Positions 35,349-45,299 are shown, counted from the stretch's first letter. The stretch is DNA of 64,000 nt from Acidilutibacter cellobiosedens (GCF_004103715.1 NZ_CP035282.1:1230673-1294672), one strand, 5' to 3'. The notes: generated from the letters alone by a model not told the origin. A program made the numbers and translations.

Positions 35349-36399
35349 CAATACTTTTTTTAGAGATGGGAAAGTTTTTAAAATGGGTTATAACAATATA
35401 ATACAATCAAAAAATATTCCTTATCCTTCGGTTTTTTCAGGTGCTGTTTTTACAGCATTTCTGGCAAATAATGAGGGCTTAAAGAAAAAATTCATGAAAA
35501 ATCCGTCTGTTAAAGAAAAAAGAAAGATTTTAAAAATAGGACAAGTGTATCTTTATAATGAAAGAACAAGAGATATTTATATACCTGCTCCTAAAGATTT
35601 ATTTAAAGATGAAGATGGTGAAATATATTTTGGAAAATTTGATGATTTGGCGGAAGGAATGACTTCTTTACCGTATAAGAAGGCACTTATGTCGCCTAAT
35701 ATTGATGGTATCGAAAGAATATCAAAAGAGTTTATTAATATTAAAAATATATTTAGAGAGTATAAAAACAAGTCTTATTTAGGAATGGATTTAGTTCATG
35801 AAGATGAAATATTTAAAAAGAATTATAAGGTAGGAATAGGTACTGATTATGATAAAAGGATTGTAAAGGAAGATTTGCTGTATAGAGTTGAGCAAACGGA
35901 ATTTTTATCTAATGATTGGTCATTTATAGTAGAGTATGATATAAATATCAAACTTATCAAAGAGAAAAAAATTGGAAATATTGAAGAATTAAAAAAAGGT
36001 TATTTAAAATTAGGTGGAGAGAACAAGATATGCAAATATGAGGAATGTGACAAATGGGTAAATGATTATATAAATGAGTTCAGAAAAAATGCGGAAGATA
36101 ATTATAAAATAAATTCATCTATTATAAAACTTATATTTACAAGTCCTGTTTATTTTAAAGGAGAGAATGATTTAAACAAGATTGGGGTTATAGGAATATC
36201 AAGCGACAAGCCTATTTATATAGGAGGATTTGATATTAAAGAAAAGGCAGCTAAACAAATGTATAAAGGTTATGAGGCGGGAACTGTATTTTTAATTATG
36301 GAAAATAAATTTGAAACCATAAAAAATAGACTTGAAACTTCTATAGGAGATTTAATTAACGAAGGCTTTGGAAAATATATAATTTTGGAGGAAGAATAA
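35320..36399 (+). CDS. cmr3: Type III-B CRISPR RAMP protein Cmr3
   Basis: 359 residues. The N-terminal signature KLKPCDNTFFRDGKVF is the Cmr3 form of the RAMP fold (usually PxDxLFFRDGxPF), followed by YPSVFSGAVFTAFLAN; the C-terminus has EAGTVFLIMENKF and ends GFGKYIILEEE. Cmr3 binds the 5' handle of the crRNA and contacts Cas10. The start overlaps the cas10 end by 29 nt, with GGAGGTG as ribosome binding site inside cas10. The last base overlaps the CARF-nuclease start (TAATG). Confidence 0.88.
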   Translation: MKLLKLKPCDNTFFRDGKVFKMGYNNIIQSKNIPYPSVFSGAVFTAFLANNEGLKKKFMKNPSVKEKRKILKIGQVYLYNERTRDIYIPAPKDLFKDEDGEIYFGKFDDLAEGMTSLPYKKALMSPNIDGIERISKEFINIKNIFREYKNKSYLGMDLVHEDEIFKKNYKVGIGTDYDKRIVKEDLLYRVEQTEFLSNDWSFIVEYDINIKLIKEKKIGNIEELKKGYLKLGGENKICKYEECDKWVNDYINEFRKNAEDNYKINSSIIKLIFTSPVYFKGENDLNKIGVIGISSDKPIYIGGFDIKEKAAKQMYKGYEAGTVFLIMENKFETIKNRLETSIGDLINEGFGKYIILEEE

Positions 36400-37853
36400 T
36401 GGATGGGAAACCGGATGCTTTAGTGATATGTTCTACATTAAATCAGATTACAAATTATTTGGTTATAAAAAAGTTTATAAAAGAATATGGACCCTTAAAA
36501 ATATATAATATTACATTTGATAAAGATGCCCGTAAAAAAATGAATAAAAATATTAATATTGATGATTGGGACAAACAATTAAAAAATTCATGTAAAAAAA
36601 AGTTTAAAATAGATGATTGTAATATCACAAATATTTGTCTTGGAGAAAGCGATTTTTACAATATTGGAGATATAGTTTATAAAGTGATGTGTGAGATTGA
36701 TAAATTTGATATAGAAAATAAAAAAACCATATATTGGCATATCACAGGCGGTCAAAGAATAATAGCTATGGCTGCCGGTGAAATTATCAAAGAAAGGCCG
36801 CAGGACAAATGGATTTATATGGAAGGCAATGTTGAAAAATTACTTGAATATAATAATCAATTAAAAGAAGTAGAAATAAATGATTATGATGATAAAAAGT
36901 TAGAATTTAAAGATGCATTTAAACTTGCAGGATTTAATTTAAATGAAGATCTTAAATCAACTACTATTTTAAATATAAGTAAGGAGTTAGGGCTTAATAA
37001 TAATGAGTTAAAAAATGAAATTGAATTTTATAATAAACTGTATGATATTTTTATACAACCGGAAGATAAGGCAGAAAAAATAGAAATGGAGCTATACGAT
37101 GGTGAGGAAGAGCAAAATAAAAGATCTTTTAGAAATTGGCTTATTTACTCTAATAGTAATAATGAAACTACTAAAAAAGAAAGAGTTGAAGGAGAAAATA
37201 GCGAGAGACAGCAATTTATATATAAATTATTTGAGAAGTTATTGGACAAACATAATGAATTAAAGAAAGAGATTTGCGGATACGATATATTAAATTCCCA
37301 AGAACTAAAAAATAATTATCCGGCAGGTTATATACTTGAAAAAATAGCAGCATGTAAGATATATGATGTTTTAAGATCTAAAAACTTTGCTCATAATATA
37401 AACCAAATAGGATTGAGTATAAAAGCATATTTTGACGATGAAGAAAAGATAAAGCATAAAGATAAAACAACAGTGGATGAGCTTGATATAGCACTTTTAA
37501 GCAGTACAGGCAAAATTATTAATTTTGAATGTAAAGTGGGGGGGATGGAAGGAGACAATGCTAAAAGCCACAACTATACGACATATAGATTAGCGGGAGT
37601 ATTTGGAATGCCGATACTGATTTCACCATTGCTTCAAGAAGAAATAAGTGAGTTAAAAGAAGAAGAAGTAGATAAGTCGAAAAAAGAAATAGATAAGTTA
37701 AAAGCCGAGTTTTATAAAAAACAGTATTCGACAATAAGAGCGGCAGAGAGAGCCGAATTATATGTGTGGGGAATAGATAGTATAGAAAATAATTTGGAAG
37801 AATTATTAAAAAGAAGACAGGAGGAAGGAAAATGTACACGAAAAGCCAATTAG
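36399..37853 (+). CDS. CARF-domain nuclease, Card1/Can2-like (DUF1887 type)
   Basis: 484 residues. The N-terminal CARF-like Rossmann domain has HITGGQRIIAMAAG (114-127), the ligand-loop region that reads cyclic oligoadenylate. A helical linker follows, then a C-terminal PD-(D/E)XK nuclease with ELDIALL (Asp363) and NFECKVGG (Glu377, Lys379) after YPAGYILEKIA. Card1/Can2 proteins bind cA4 and cut nucleic acids to arrest infected cells. It sits between cmr3 (1-nt overlap) and cmr4 (22-nt overlap), so it is built into the Cmr block. The ligand ring size is not readable from sequence. Confidence 0.82.
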   Translation: MDGKPDALVICSTLNQITNYLVIKKFIKEYGPLKIYNITFDKDARKKMNKNINIDDWDKQLKNSCKKKFKIDDCNITNICLGESDFYNIGDIVYKVMCEIDKFDIENKKTIYWHITGGQRIIAMAAGEIIKERPQDKWIYMEGNVEKLLEYNNQLKEVEINDYDDKKLEFKDAFKLAGFNLNEDLKSTTILNISKELGLNNNELKNEIEFYNKLYDIFIQPEDKAEKIEMELYDGEEEQNKRSFRNWLIYSNSNNETTKKERVEGENSERQQFIYKLFEKLLDKHNELKKEICGYDILNSQELKNNYPAGYILEKIAACKIYDVLRSKNFAHNINQIGLSIKAYFDDEEKIKHKDKTTVDELDIALLSSTGKIINFECKVGGMEGDNAKSHNYTTYRLAGVFGMPILISPLLQEEISELKEEEVDKSKKEIDKLKAEFYKKQYSTIRAAERAELYVWGIDSIENNLEELLKRRQEEGKCTRKAN

Positions 37854-38767
37854 AATATATAAAAGCCATAACACCGATACATGCAGGTACCGGACAGGAT
37901 TTGGGCATTGCGGATATGCCTATACAGAGGGAAAAACATTCTAATATACCCAAAATAGAAGCATCATCTCTCAAAGGTTCAATAAAAAGTATTTTGTATT
38001 ATAAAATAAAGAATGGAAATTGCAATAGTGAGAATAATGGAGAAGATGATTTGAAAAAAATGTATAAGTATTTTGGTCCTGAGAATGGAGACGAAGCTTC
38101 AAGTTTAATAGCCTTTACGGATGCAAAATTGCTGCTGTTTCCGATAAAGTCTGCTGCAGATATTTTCAAGCTTGTTACCTGCCCGTATATTTTAAAAAGG
38201 TGGGTTGAGGATTTAAAGTTAAGTAAAATCAATCAAGGCGGTCAGGTGGATAAAAATGAAAATGAAAATAAAAATAATTATAATCGGATAGATGATTTAG
38301 ATGTGAAAGACGGACAGGCAATAGATTTAGGTGAAGGGAAAGATAATATAATATTGGAAGATTATGTTTTCAAAAAAAGTGAAACACAATGTAAAGAAGT
38401 TTTAAAAGAAATATTTAAAAAAGAAGATGTTGATGTTAAGAAAATCATTATACTATCCGATTCGGATTTTGTAGAACTTGTAACTTTATATACGGAAATT
38501 ATAACAAGGAATAAGATAGATACAGATACTGGTGTAGCTAAGGATGGAGGGCTTTTTACAGAAGAATATTTACCGGCTGAAAGTATATTATATTTTATAG
38601 TGTTGGAGGCGCCGAATTTTAATGGGGATGAAGAAAATAATGCTATAAAGTATTATACCAAACATATAGGCGATGTATTCCAAGTAGGAGGAGATTTTAC
38701 TATAGGAAAAGGCTTTGTAAAAAGATTGAGCAAGGAGAGTGGTCGCGATGTCAATCAAGAATCTTAA
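37832..38767 (+). CDS. cmr4: Type III-B CRISPR backbone protein Cmr4
   Basis: A 311-residue Cas7-type backbone subunit that cuts target RNA every six nucleotides. The N-terminal signature TPIHAGTGQDLGIADMPIQR carries the catalytic aspartate at position 28 in IADMPIQRE, intact, and SSLKGSIKSILYY follows. The C-terminus has FQVGGDFTIGKGFVK, the RAMP glycine-rich loop. The start overlaps the CARF-nuclease end by 22 nt, with AGGAGGAAGG as ribosome binding site. Confidence 0.9.
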   Translation: MYTKSQLEYIKAITPIHAGTGQDLGIADMPIQREKHSNIPKIEASSLKGSIKSILYYKIKNGNCNSENNGEDDLKKMYKYFGPENGDEASSLIAFTDAKLLLFPIKSAADIFKLVTCPYILKRWVEDLKLSKINQGGQVDKNENENKNNYNRIDDLDVKDGQAIDLGEGKDNIILEDYVFKKSETQCKEVLKEIFKKEDVDVKKIIILSDSDFVELVTLYTEIITRNKIDTDTGVAKDGGLFTEEYLPAESILYFIVLEAPNFNGDEENNAIKYYTKHIGDVFQVGGDFTIGKGFVKRLSKESGRDVNQES

Positions 38768-39269
38768 TTTAGAAATTGCTCAGTTTGCTATGAAAAGTGT
38801 TTTAGACTCGGTTAAGGAAATGGAAAGTTGCGTAGATGGAGAAAATAAAAGGGAAAAAGGAAAAGTCGGTAAACCCAAAGAAGATGTCAAAAAAGATACT
38901 AAAAAAAATTCTCCTTATAAATCTTTAATTAAGAAAATACCTGTAATGGTACAAAAAAACGGGTTAATTAATACATTAGTATTTTTATTTTCCAAACAAA
39001 AAGGTAAGGAGTATAAGTTGGCTTTAAATCATTTTATCAATTGGAGCATAATAAACCCTAAAACTAAAGACATGGAAAGTTTTAAAAAAATAAAATTAGA
39101 AGAAGATCAATTTGGAGAAGATCAATTCGAAAAAGATAAATACAAAGAGTATATAAAAGCTGTATATGGATTATCTTCTAAGGAATATAGAATTCTAACG
39201 GGAGAAATGATTAATTTATTTGTTTGGCTTAAAAGGTTTGCTGATGGTGTAATTGAAGGGGATGATTAA
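38748..39269 (+). CDS. cmr5: Type III-B CRISPR small subunit Cmr5
   Basis: About 173 residues, alpha-helical, with the Cmr5 N-terminal pattern NLEIAQFAMKSV, a lysine-rich variable insert (KREKGKVGKPKEDVKKDTKK) and a helical core (KSLIKKIPVMVQKNGLINTL, then LTGEMINLFVWLKRFADG). Cmr5 forms the belly filament contacting target RNA. The start ATG lies 10 nt after AAGGAG; a GTG at 38739 is closer to the ribosome binding site than usual. It overlaps cmr4 by 20 nt. Confidence 0.85.
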   Translation: MSIKNLNLEIAQFAMKSVLDSVKEMESCVDGENKREKGKVGKPKEDVKKDTKKNSPYKSLIKKIPVMVQKNGLINTLVFLFSKQKGKEYKLALNHFINWSIINPKTKDMESFKKIKLEEDQFGEDQFEKDKYKEYIKAVYGLSSKEYRILTGEMINLFVWLKRFADGVIEGDD

Positions 39270-39272
39270 ATT

Positions 39273-40496
39273 ATGGGTAATAGCAATGAAGTATTTTGCA
39301 TAAAGAAAGAAAGTGATAATAGATTTGTACCAATATTTGTAGATAAAGAGGAAAGAGAAAATAATAAAAAAGGTTATATAGAATATTACGGATGCAATGA
39401 ACTTGTTCACAATATTTCAAATTCCAAAGATATTTCTAATCTATTATTAAAATTAAATAAATTTTCAGGCATTGAAATCCCCCAAGACATAAATACAGTA
39501 AAATATAAAGAAATATTGGATCAAGTAAGAAAAAATAATAGGGAGATAATGGCATTAACAGAAGAACAATACTATTGGCTGAACTTTGATGCAAAAATAA
39601 TGGATAAGTTAGCAATAGGTTTAGGAGGGCAATCTGTATTTGAAAATGATATTACTTTACATCATATATATGGTATTCCTTATATTCCAGGCCAGGCAAT
39701 AAAGGGCAGTATGCGGAATTATATAATAAGAGAAGAAAAAGAATTTAACGGAGATGAAATTAAAGCTGTTAAAAATTACTTTTTCAGATGTATATTTGGA
39801 TCAGGCTCAGATGATGAGAATGCAGATCAAGGGAAGGTTATTTTTTTAGATGCTTACCCTAACGATAAATTTGATTTAGAAAAAGATGTAATAACAACTC
39901 ACTATACTAACTATTATCAGGGGAGCGGTTTTCCGTTAGATACAGAAGAGCCGATTCCAAACAATTTTCTAATTGTAAAAGATACCTGTTTTAGTTTTAA
40001 TATTGGAATAAGCAGAAAAGTAGCAGATGAAAATTGTACATTGAGCAATGGGAAAAGCGTAAGGGCTTTTCTGTTAGAAACAATATTGGATGTTTTGCAG
40101 TATAATGGATTAGGTGCTAAGACATCGGTAGGATATGGATTTTTTGATGTGGACAGAAAACAAATTATAGCCGATGAAAAAGCAAAATGGGAAGAAGAGA
40201 AAAGACGATTAGAGGCAGAAACAGAAAAGAAAAAATTTGAAGAAGAAACAAAAGGCATGACAGAACTCCGGATAGAAATGTACAAATTAAAAAAAATGAC
40301 GGGGTCTACTAAACACAACGAGGTTATGAATCTGTTTAAGGAGTATATAGATAAAGTCGATGGAGATGAAAAAATAGAATTGGCTGAGTTTATAAAAAAT
40401 TATTTGGTTTCTGAAAATAAATGGAACAAAAAAAACGGTGATAAATTAAACAAAAAAATTGAAAGAATCTGTGATATACTAAATTGTGAAATTTAA
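39273..40496 (+). CDS. cmr6: Type III-B CRISPR RAMP protein Cmr6
   Basis: 407 residues. The RAMP core has the Cmr6 motif IPYIPGQAIKGSMRNYI and the glycine-rich loop LGAKTSVGYGFFDV (about residue 275). A charged coiled-coil segment (KAKWEEEKRRLEAETEKKK) and a helical C-terminal extension of about 110 residues follow; the extension is longer than in minimal Cmr6 proteins. It is the last Cmr gene and lies 42 nt before pglZ, with no terminator in the gap. Confidence 0.88.
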   Translation: MGNSNEVFCIKKESDNRFVPIFVDKEERENNKKGYIEYYGCNELVHNISNSKDISNLLLKLNKFSGIEIPQDINTVKYKEILDQVRKNNREIMALTEEQYYWLNFDAKIMDKLAIGLGGQSVFENDITLHHIYGIPYIPGQAIKGSMRNYIIREEKEFNGDEIKAVKNYFFRCIFGSGSDDENADQGKVIFLDAYPNDKFDLEKDVITTHYTNYYQGSGFPLDTEEPIPNNFLIVKDTCFSFNIGISRKVADENCTLSNGKSVRAFLLETILDVLQYNGLGAKTSVGYGFFDVDRKQIIADEKAKWEEEKRRLEAETEKKKFEEETKGMTELRIEMYKLKKMTGSTKHNEVMNLFKEYIDKVDGDEKIELAEFIKNYLVSENKWNKKNGDKLNKKIERICDILNCEI

Positions 40497-40538
40497 AAAC
40501 AGTTATTAGTTAATCGGTGAGAGAAGGGAGCATAATTT

Positions 40539-43067
40539 ATGGCTGAATTAAACTTAAATCAAATTGAAGACAAACTAAATCAAAAATTCACAGGAGACAG
40601 CCGCAAACTTGTTTTTTGGTATGACGACAAAGGAGAATTTGCGGAAGATATTAAAAATCTGAAGCTGAAAAATGCCAAGATCCATTGCCTGACTCATACC
40701 AATTTATTTAAGACAAAAATATTGTTGGAACGGGAAGATACCGAAAGCAATTATCTTATATATGCTCCTTTCCCTAAGCCTGATTCCAGAGAAAATCATT
40801 TGGCGGATACCGTTAAATATTCCGGGGAGTTTTCTGCTGATAGGATATCTTTGCTCATGGCGGATTTAGGTATGGATGAAAAATGCAGGCCCGTATTACA
40901 GAAATATAGAAAATTCTTTGATTCAAAGGATAGAATAAAGAGATTTCGTGCTCTTGAAGTCGACGATTATAACGGGAAAGATAATATAGAGATATTATTA
41001 TTCAGTGTTTTGGCCAAATCCAAAGCAGCTAATTTTGAAGAAGCGGTACGTATTGTTTTAACCGGAAGCAAACTTGTCGGCAATGAGTATATGGCGGAAT
41101 TCAGAAAATACGGATTGGATGAGGCTTTTTGGGAACATATCGGGCGTACCTTCTCTTTTACAGATGATAAGCCTAATCTCGAGAAATTAATTATAAGTCT
41201 TTTTTTAACATATGCGGAAAAAGAGATCCACGGGGAACTGCCTTCTTTTATAAATAAATACCTGCTGAATAAATCGGGAACGGTTATGGCTTTTATGGAT
41301 CAACTTATGAACAATATTTTATATCAGGGCAGATTCGATGATTTGTCTGATGAAGTTTATCAAAAGATTAACGGAGAAAAATTGTTTGAAAATCTGTCGG
41401 CGGATGATGTAGTGGATTTGGATATATTCAGGTTTGCGGATGAAAAGATTATTAGTTGGATGATTGAGCGGTTATTGGATGAAAATTTAAATGCAACTAT
41501 TAACGGCATGGATATTCCCAAACTTTGCAGGTTCAGAGAGAAAAAACATTTCGGGGGAAATTATTTTAACGAATACCATCTTTTAAGACATGGATTTTAT
41601 ATAATATCTCAGACAAACTATAGACCGGGGTCCGACATTCTTTCTATAATAAAAAAATATGATGAGAATGATTACAAAATAGATACTCATTACAGAAAAT
41701 TTTATTACTATTTGGATAAGGTAAAAAACTGTCATATTTTTGATGGCTTGCAAGAATTGGTAGAAAACATTTATACCAATAAATACCTTAATGTTGTTAC
41801 TAAAGAATTTAATGATAAATTTTCTTATGAAGAGATTAAAAAAGGCTATAAACTTCAAAGAAACTTTTATGAAAATTTTGTGTCCCGAAGCAAGGAAATG
41901 TTGATAGTGATTATTTCGGATGCCTTTCGCTATGAGGTTGCCAAAGAATTGGTTGAAAGAATGAAAAAAAATAAGAGGTTTGAAACAGTAAGTATTGAGC
42001 CGCAAATCGGGATAGTCCCTTCTTATACGAGGCTCGGAATGGCGTCTTTGCTTCCTCATGAAGAGTTGAATATAGATGGCAATTATAATGCTTGTGTAGA
42101 TGGAAAACCCTGCTCTGATTTGGAAGAAAGAGATGAAATATTAAAATCCGCGGACCCGAATTCCGGAAGTATTCGCTATGATGATTTAAAGAAATATAAG
42201 AAAGACGAATTGCGGGAGTTTTTTGTCGGCAAGTCTGTGGTTTATGTTTATCATAACCAAATCGATGCCAGAGGAGATAAACCGAATACGGAAGACGAAG
42301 TTTTTATGGCTTGTAAAGAAGCTATTGATGAAATAGAAGAATTAATAATAAAGCTTACGGACAGTGTTTCGAGGATTAAGTATATCGTGACGGCTGATCA
42401 CGGATTTATTTATAAAAGGAATAAAATTATTGAATCGGATAAGATAGACGGTTTTTTTACAAAGAATGACCAGGTTAATAAAAGATTTATAATATCGGAT
42501 AAAGATTATGAAGTTACGGGAACAAAGAATATATATGTATCCGATGCTCTTGACAGTTATGATACCAGAACCGTAACCGTTCCCGTGACTTCCAATATAT
42601 TTAAAGCATCGGGGGGAGGGCAAAATTTTGTTCACGGCGGCAGTTCCCCTCAGGAAATATTGGTACCGGTTGTTCAGGTAAAAACAGTCAGAGGGTATAG
42701 AAAAAGTGAAAATGTTAAGATTTCAGTGATCAGTATGCTGTCTAAAATCACGAGTTTAATAGTAAATTTGGATTTTATTCAACAGGAAGCTATCAGTGAT
42801 GTGGTAAATTCTACTACATATAAAATTTCTTTTATTGATGAAGGAGGAGAGATTATATCGAACGAGGAGATACATTTAGCCGATAGCAAGGAAAAAGAAT
42901 CCGCAAAGAGGATATTTAAGCTGAAATTCAACTTAAAGAATCAAAAATATGAACGGGATAAAAAATATTATTTTATAGCTGTAGATACAGAAACCGGCAT
43001 GGAAGTTTTACGCCATGAAGTTATGATAGATATTGCTTTTTCAGACGATTTTGGATTTGATATATAG
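40539..43067 (+). CDS. pglZ: BREX protein PglZ (alkaline-phosphatase-superfamily domain)
   Basis: 842 residues, the usual type 1 PglZ length. The metallo-hydrolase core shows IVIISDAFRYEVAKEL (Asp461) and VTADHGFIYKR (Asp620, His621), followed by the conserved HGGSSPQEILVPVVQVKT. PglZ is a core BREX nuclease/phosphatase component working with PglX. GAGAGAAGGGAG precedes the start. Its base composition returns to that of brxA-pglX, richer in G+C than the Cmr block just upstream. Confidence 0.92.
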   Translation: MAELNLNQIEDKLNQKFTGDSRKLVFWYDDKGEFAEDIKNLKLKNAKIHCLTHTNLFKTKILLEREDTESNYLIYAPFPKPDSRENHLADTVKYSGEFSADRISLLMADLGMDEKCRPVLQKYRKFFDSKDRIKRFRALEVDDYNGKDNIEILLFSVLAKSKAANFEEAVRIVLTGSKLVGNEYMAEFRKYGLDEAFWEHIGRTFSFTDDKPNLEKLIISLFLTYAEKEIHGELPSFINKYLLNKSGTVMAFMDQLMNNILYQGRFDDLSDEVYQKINGEKLFENLSADDVVDLDIFRFADEKIISWMIERLLDENLNATINGMDIPKLCRFREKKHFGGNYFNEYHLLRHGFYIISQTNYRPGSDILSIIKKYDENDYKIDTHYRKFYYYLDKVKNCHIFDGLQELVENIYTNKYLNVVTKEFNDKFSYEEIKKGYKLQRNFYENFVSRSKEMLIVIISDAFRYEVAKELVERMKKNKRFETVSIEPQIGIVPSYTRLGMASLLPHEELNIDGNYNACVDGKPCSDLEERDEILKSADPNSGSIRYDDLKKYKKDELREFFVGKSVVYVYHNQIDARGDKPNTEDEVFMACKEAIDEIEELIIKLTDSVSRIKYIVTADHGFIYKRNKIIESDKIDGFFTKNDQVNKRFIISDKDYEVTGTKNIYVSDALDSYDTRTVTVPVTSNIFKASGGGQNFVHGGSSPQEILVPVVQVKTVRGYRKSENVKISVISMLSKITSLIVNLDFIQQEAISDVVNSTTYKISFIDEGGEIISNEEIHLADSKEKESAKRIFKLKFNLKNQKYERDKKYYFIAVDTETGMEVLRHEVMIDIAFSDDFGFDI

Positions 43068-43082
43068 AGAGGGGACAGTAAT

Positions 43083-44414
43083 ATGTTGGAAAGGGTTAAT
43101 AGAAGTATAATTTCCAATAAGCTTTTAACTTATTTCCCTGGAAAGATTGTTAGAAAAGATCTAACTAAAAAAATTAAAGAGGGTGCAAATGTCCCTATTT
43201 ATGTGTTGGAGTATTTATTAGGTATGTATTGTTCTTCTCAAGACGAAGAAGTTATTGAAGAAGGGATACAAAATGTAAAGGATATATTGGCTAAAAATTA
43301 TGTACGACCGGATGAAGCACAGAAGATTATTTCAAAATTACGTGAAACAGGCAGTTATACGGTTATTGACAAAGTTTCGGTTAAATTAAACTATAAGACA
43401 GATACTTATGAAGCAGAATTTTCTAATTTAGGCATTCGGGGAGTGCCGATATCTCATACATATCCTTTGAAATATGAAAGACTTCTTTCAGGAGGCATTT
43501 GGTGTATTGTCCGTATGGAATACTATTATGATGAAGAAGATAAGAGGCGAGTCCCTTTTATTATACACAAATTGACTCCAATACAGATGCCGAGAATAGA
43601 TATAGATGAGCTGAAGACAGCCCGCAGGGAATTTACAGATGAAGAATGGATTGATGTAATACTTCGCAGCACGGGAATGGAACCGGACAGTTTTAATGAC
43701 AGACAAAAATGGCTGCATTTGGCACGTCTCATTCCTTTGGTAGAAAATAATTATAATTTTTGTGAACTTGGCCCCAGAGGAACAGGAAAGTCTCATATTT
43801 ATAAAGAGATTAGCCCCAACAGCATTCTTGTTTCGGGCGGGCAGACTACTGTGGCAAATTTGTTTTATAATATGGCTTCCAAGCAGATCGGGCTTGTGGG
43901 TATGTGGGATTGCGTTACCTTTGACGAAGTGGCGGGAATTACTTTCAAAGATAAGGACGGAGTCCAGATAATGAAGGATTATATGGCATCAGGTTCCTTT
44001 GCCCGTGGGAAAGAGGAGAAAAATGCTTCTGCTTCTTTTGTTTTTGTAGGGAATATAAATCAGTCTGTAGATGTACTATTGAGAACTTCTCATTTGTTTG
44101 AGCCGTTTCCTGAATCTATGAATACCGATACTGCTTTTTTAGACCGTATACATTGTTATTTGCCCGGATGGGAAATACCTAAATACAGGCCGGAATATTT
44201 TACTGATGATTATGGTTTTATAACAGATTATTTTTCTGAAATTATGAGAGAGCTACGAAAAATTTCATGTGGGGATGCTTATGACAAATTTTTCAAATTA
44301 GGTAATCAGCTGAATCAAAGGGATACCATAGCAGTAAAAAAGACGGTATCCGGGCTGGTAAAACTTATTTATCCCGAGGGTAATTATACTAAAAAAATAT
44401 CGAAAAAATTTTAA
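43083..44414 (+). pseudogene. brxL: BrxL, N-terminal part (AAA+ ATPase), ended by a frameshift
   Basis: 443 residues of the Lon-like BREX ATPase BrxL: an N-terminal DNA-binding region, Walker A GPRGTGKSH (230-238), then SGGQTTVANLF and Walker B WDCVTFDEVAG. The frame goes out of register at ACTAAAAAAATATCG (about 44390) and stops at 44414. The -1 frame from that A7 run reads NIEKILRFALEMRRRVKEQL, which is the expected BrxL continuation and joins the C-terminal part at 44429. One missing A, phase variation, -1 ribosomal slippage or a sequencing error are the possibilities. Confidence 0.85.
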
Positions 44415-44428
44415 GGTTTGCTTTAGAG

Positions 44429-45130
44429 ATGCGAAGACGGGTTAAGGAACAGCTAAAAAAAATCGGCGGTATGGAGTTTTATGATGTGAACTTTTCATAT
44501 ATAGATCTTGAAACTTTTAATGAAGAGTATGTTCAGGTTCCTGAACAGGGCGGAGGAAGCTTAATCCCAAAGGGTATGGGAAAACCTGGACATATTTATC
44601 ATGTATCCCGAGGAAAATCAGGAATGATTGGTGTATTTAAATTGGAGACACAAATGACATCAGGTAACGGTAAGTTTGAGAGAACAGGACTTGGTTCTAA
44701 TTCGTCAGCCAAAGAATCAGTTGATACGGCCTATAAATATCTTAAGGCAAATAGTAAATTCATCAGTGGAAATATAAGCACTACGACTAAAGACTATTTA
44801 GTAAATGTTCAGGATTTAAACGGTATAGGGATGACTACGTCCCTGACTCTATCTACGGTAATTGCAATATGTTCCATTGCTTTAAATAAACCGCCTGTTG
44901 GCAGTATGGCTATATTGGGGGATATAAGTATCGGAGGTACATTGATAAAAGTAGATGAATTAGCTAATACTTTACAGGTATGTTTAGATAGCGGTGCAAA
45001 GAAAGTACTCCTGCCGTTGACATCGGCAGCCGATTTGGGAACGGTGCCGCCGGAATTGGTAGGAACTTTTAATTTGATTTTTTATAGAAATGCGGAAGAT
45101 GCGGTATTTAAAGCATTGGGAGTAGAATAA
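44429..45130 (+). pseudogene. brxL: BrxL, C-terminal part (Lon-like domain), out of frame
   Basis: 233 residues equal to the C-terminal Lon-protease-like domain of BrxL: MRRRVKEQLKKIGGMEFYDV, SYIDLETFNEEYVQVPEQGG and MAILGDISIGGTLIKVDELA. The ATG at 44429 has no ribosome binding site, and family sequence (ILRFALE) continues upstream of it in frame, so it is the detached second half of the gene at 43083. Together the two give about 680 residues, the normal BrxL length. BrxL is the effector ATPase in several BREX systems, so its state decides whether this locus is functional. Confidence 0.82.
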
Positions 45131-45269
45131 TGTTGATTCATCAAGGGAAAAATACTATTAATAGTTCACATAAATATTCATCTAATATGTTATAATTTCT
45201 TATGAATTTATGTAGGATTTTTTAAGAAAATTATAGCTGTAAAATAGGAGGATTTGTTGTAAAAATTAA

Positions 45270-45299
45270 TTGCTAAATTTGAAAAGTTTATGGTATAAT
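45270..45299 (+). promoter_or_regulatory. Promoter of the ToxI-like RNA
   Basis: TTGCTA, an 18-nt spacer and TATAAT lie about 175 nt before the tandem repeats, in the A+T-rich gap after brxL. A second TATAAT-like box is near 45390. Confidence 0.6.

Noticed and set aside
41583-42059. Long antisense reading frame within pglZ
   Set aside because: It lies wholly opposite conserved PglZ catalytic sequence, has no ribosome binding site and encodes an implausible Ile/Phe-rich product; a shadow of the real gene.
44429-45130. Independent Lon-like protease gene
   Set aside because: Family sequence continues upstream of its ATG in the same frame and joins the BrxL N-terminal half, so it is a broken part of brxL.
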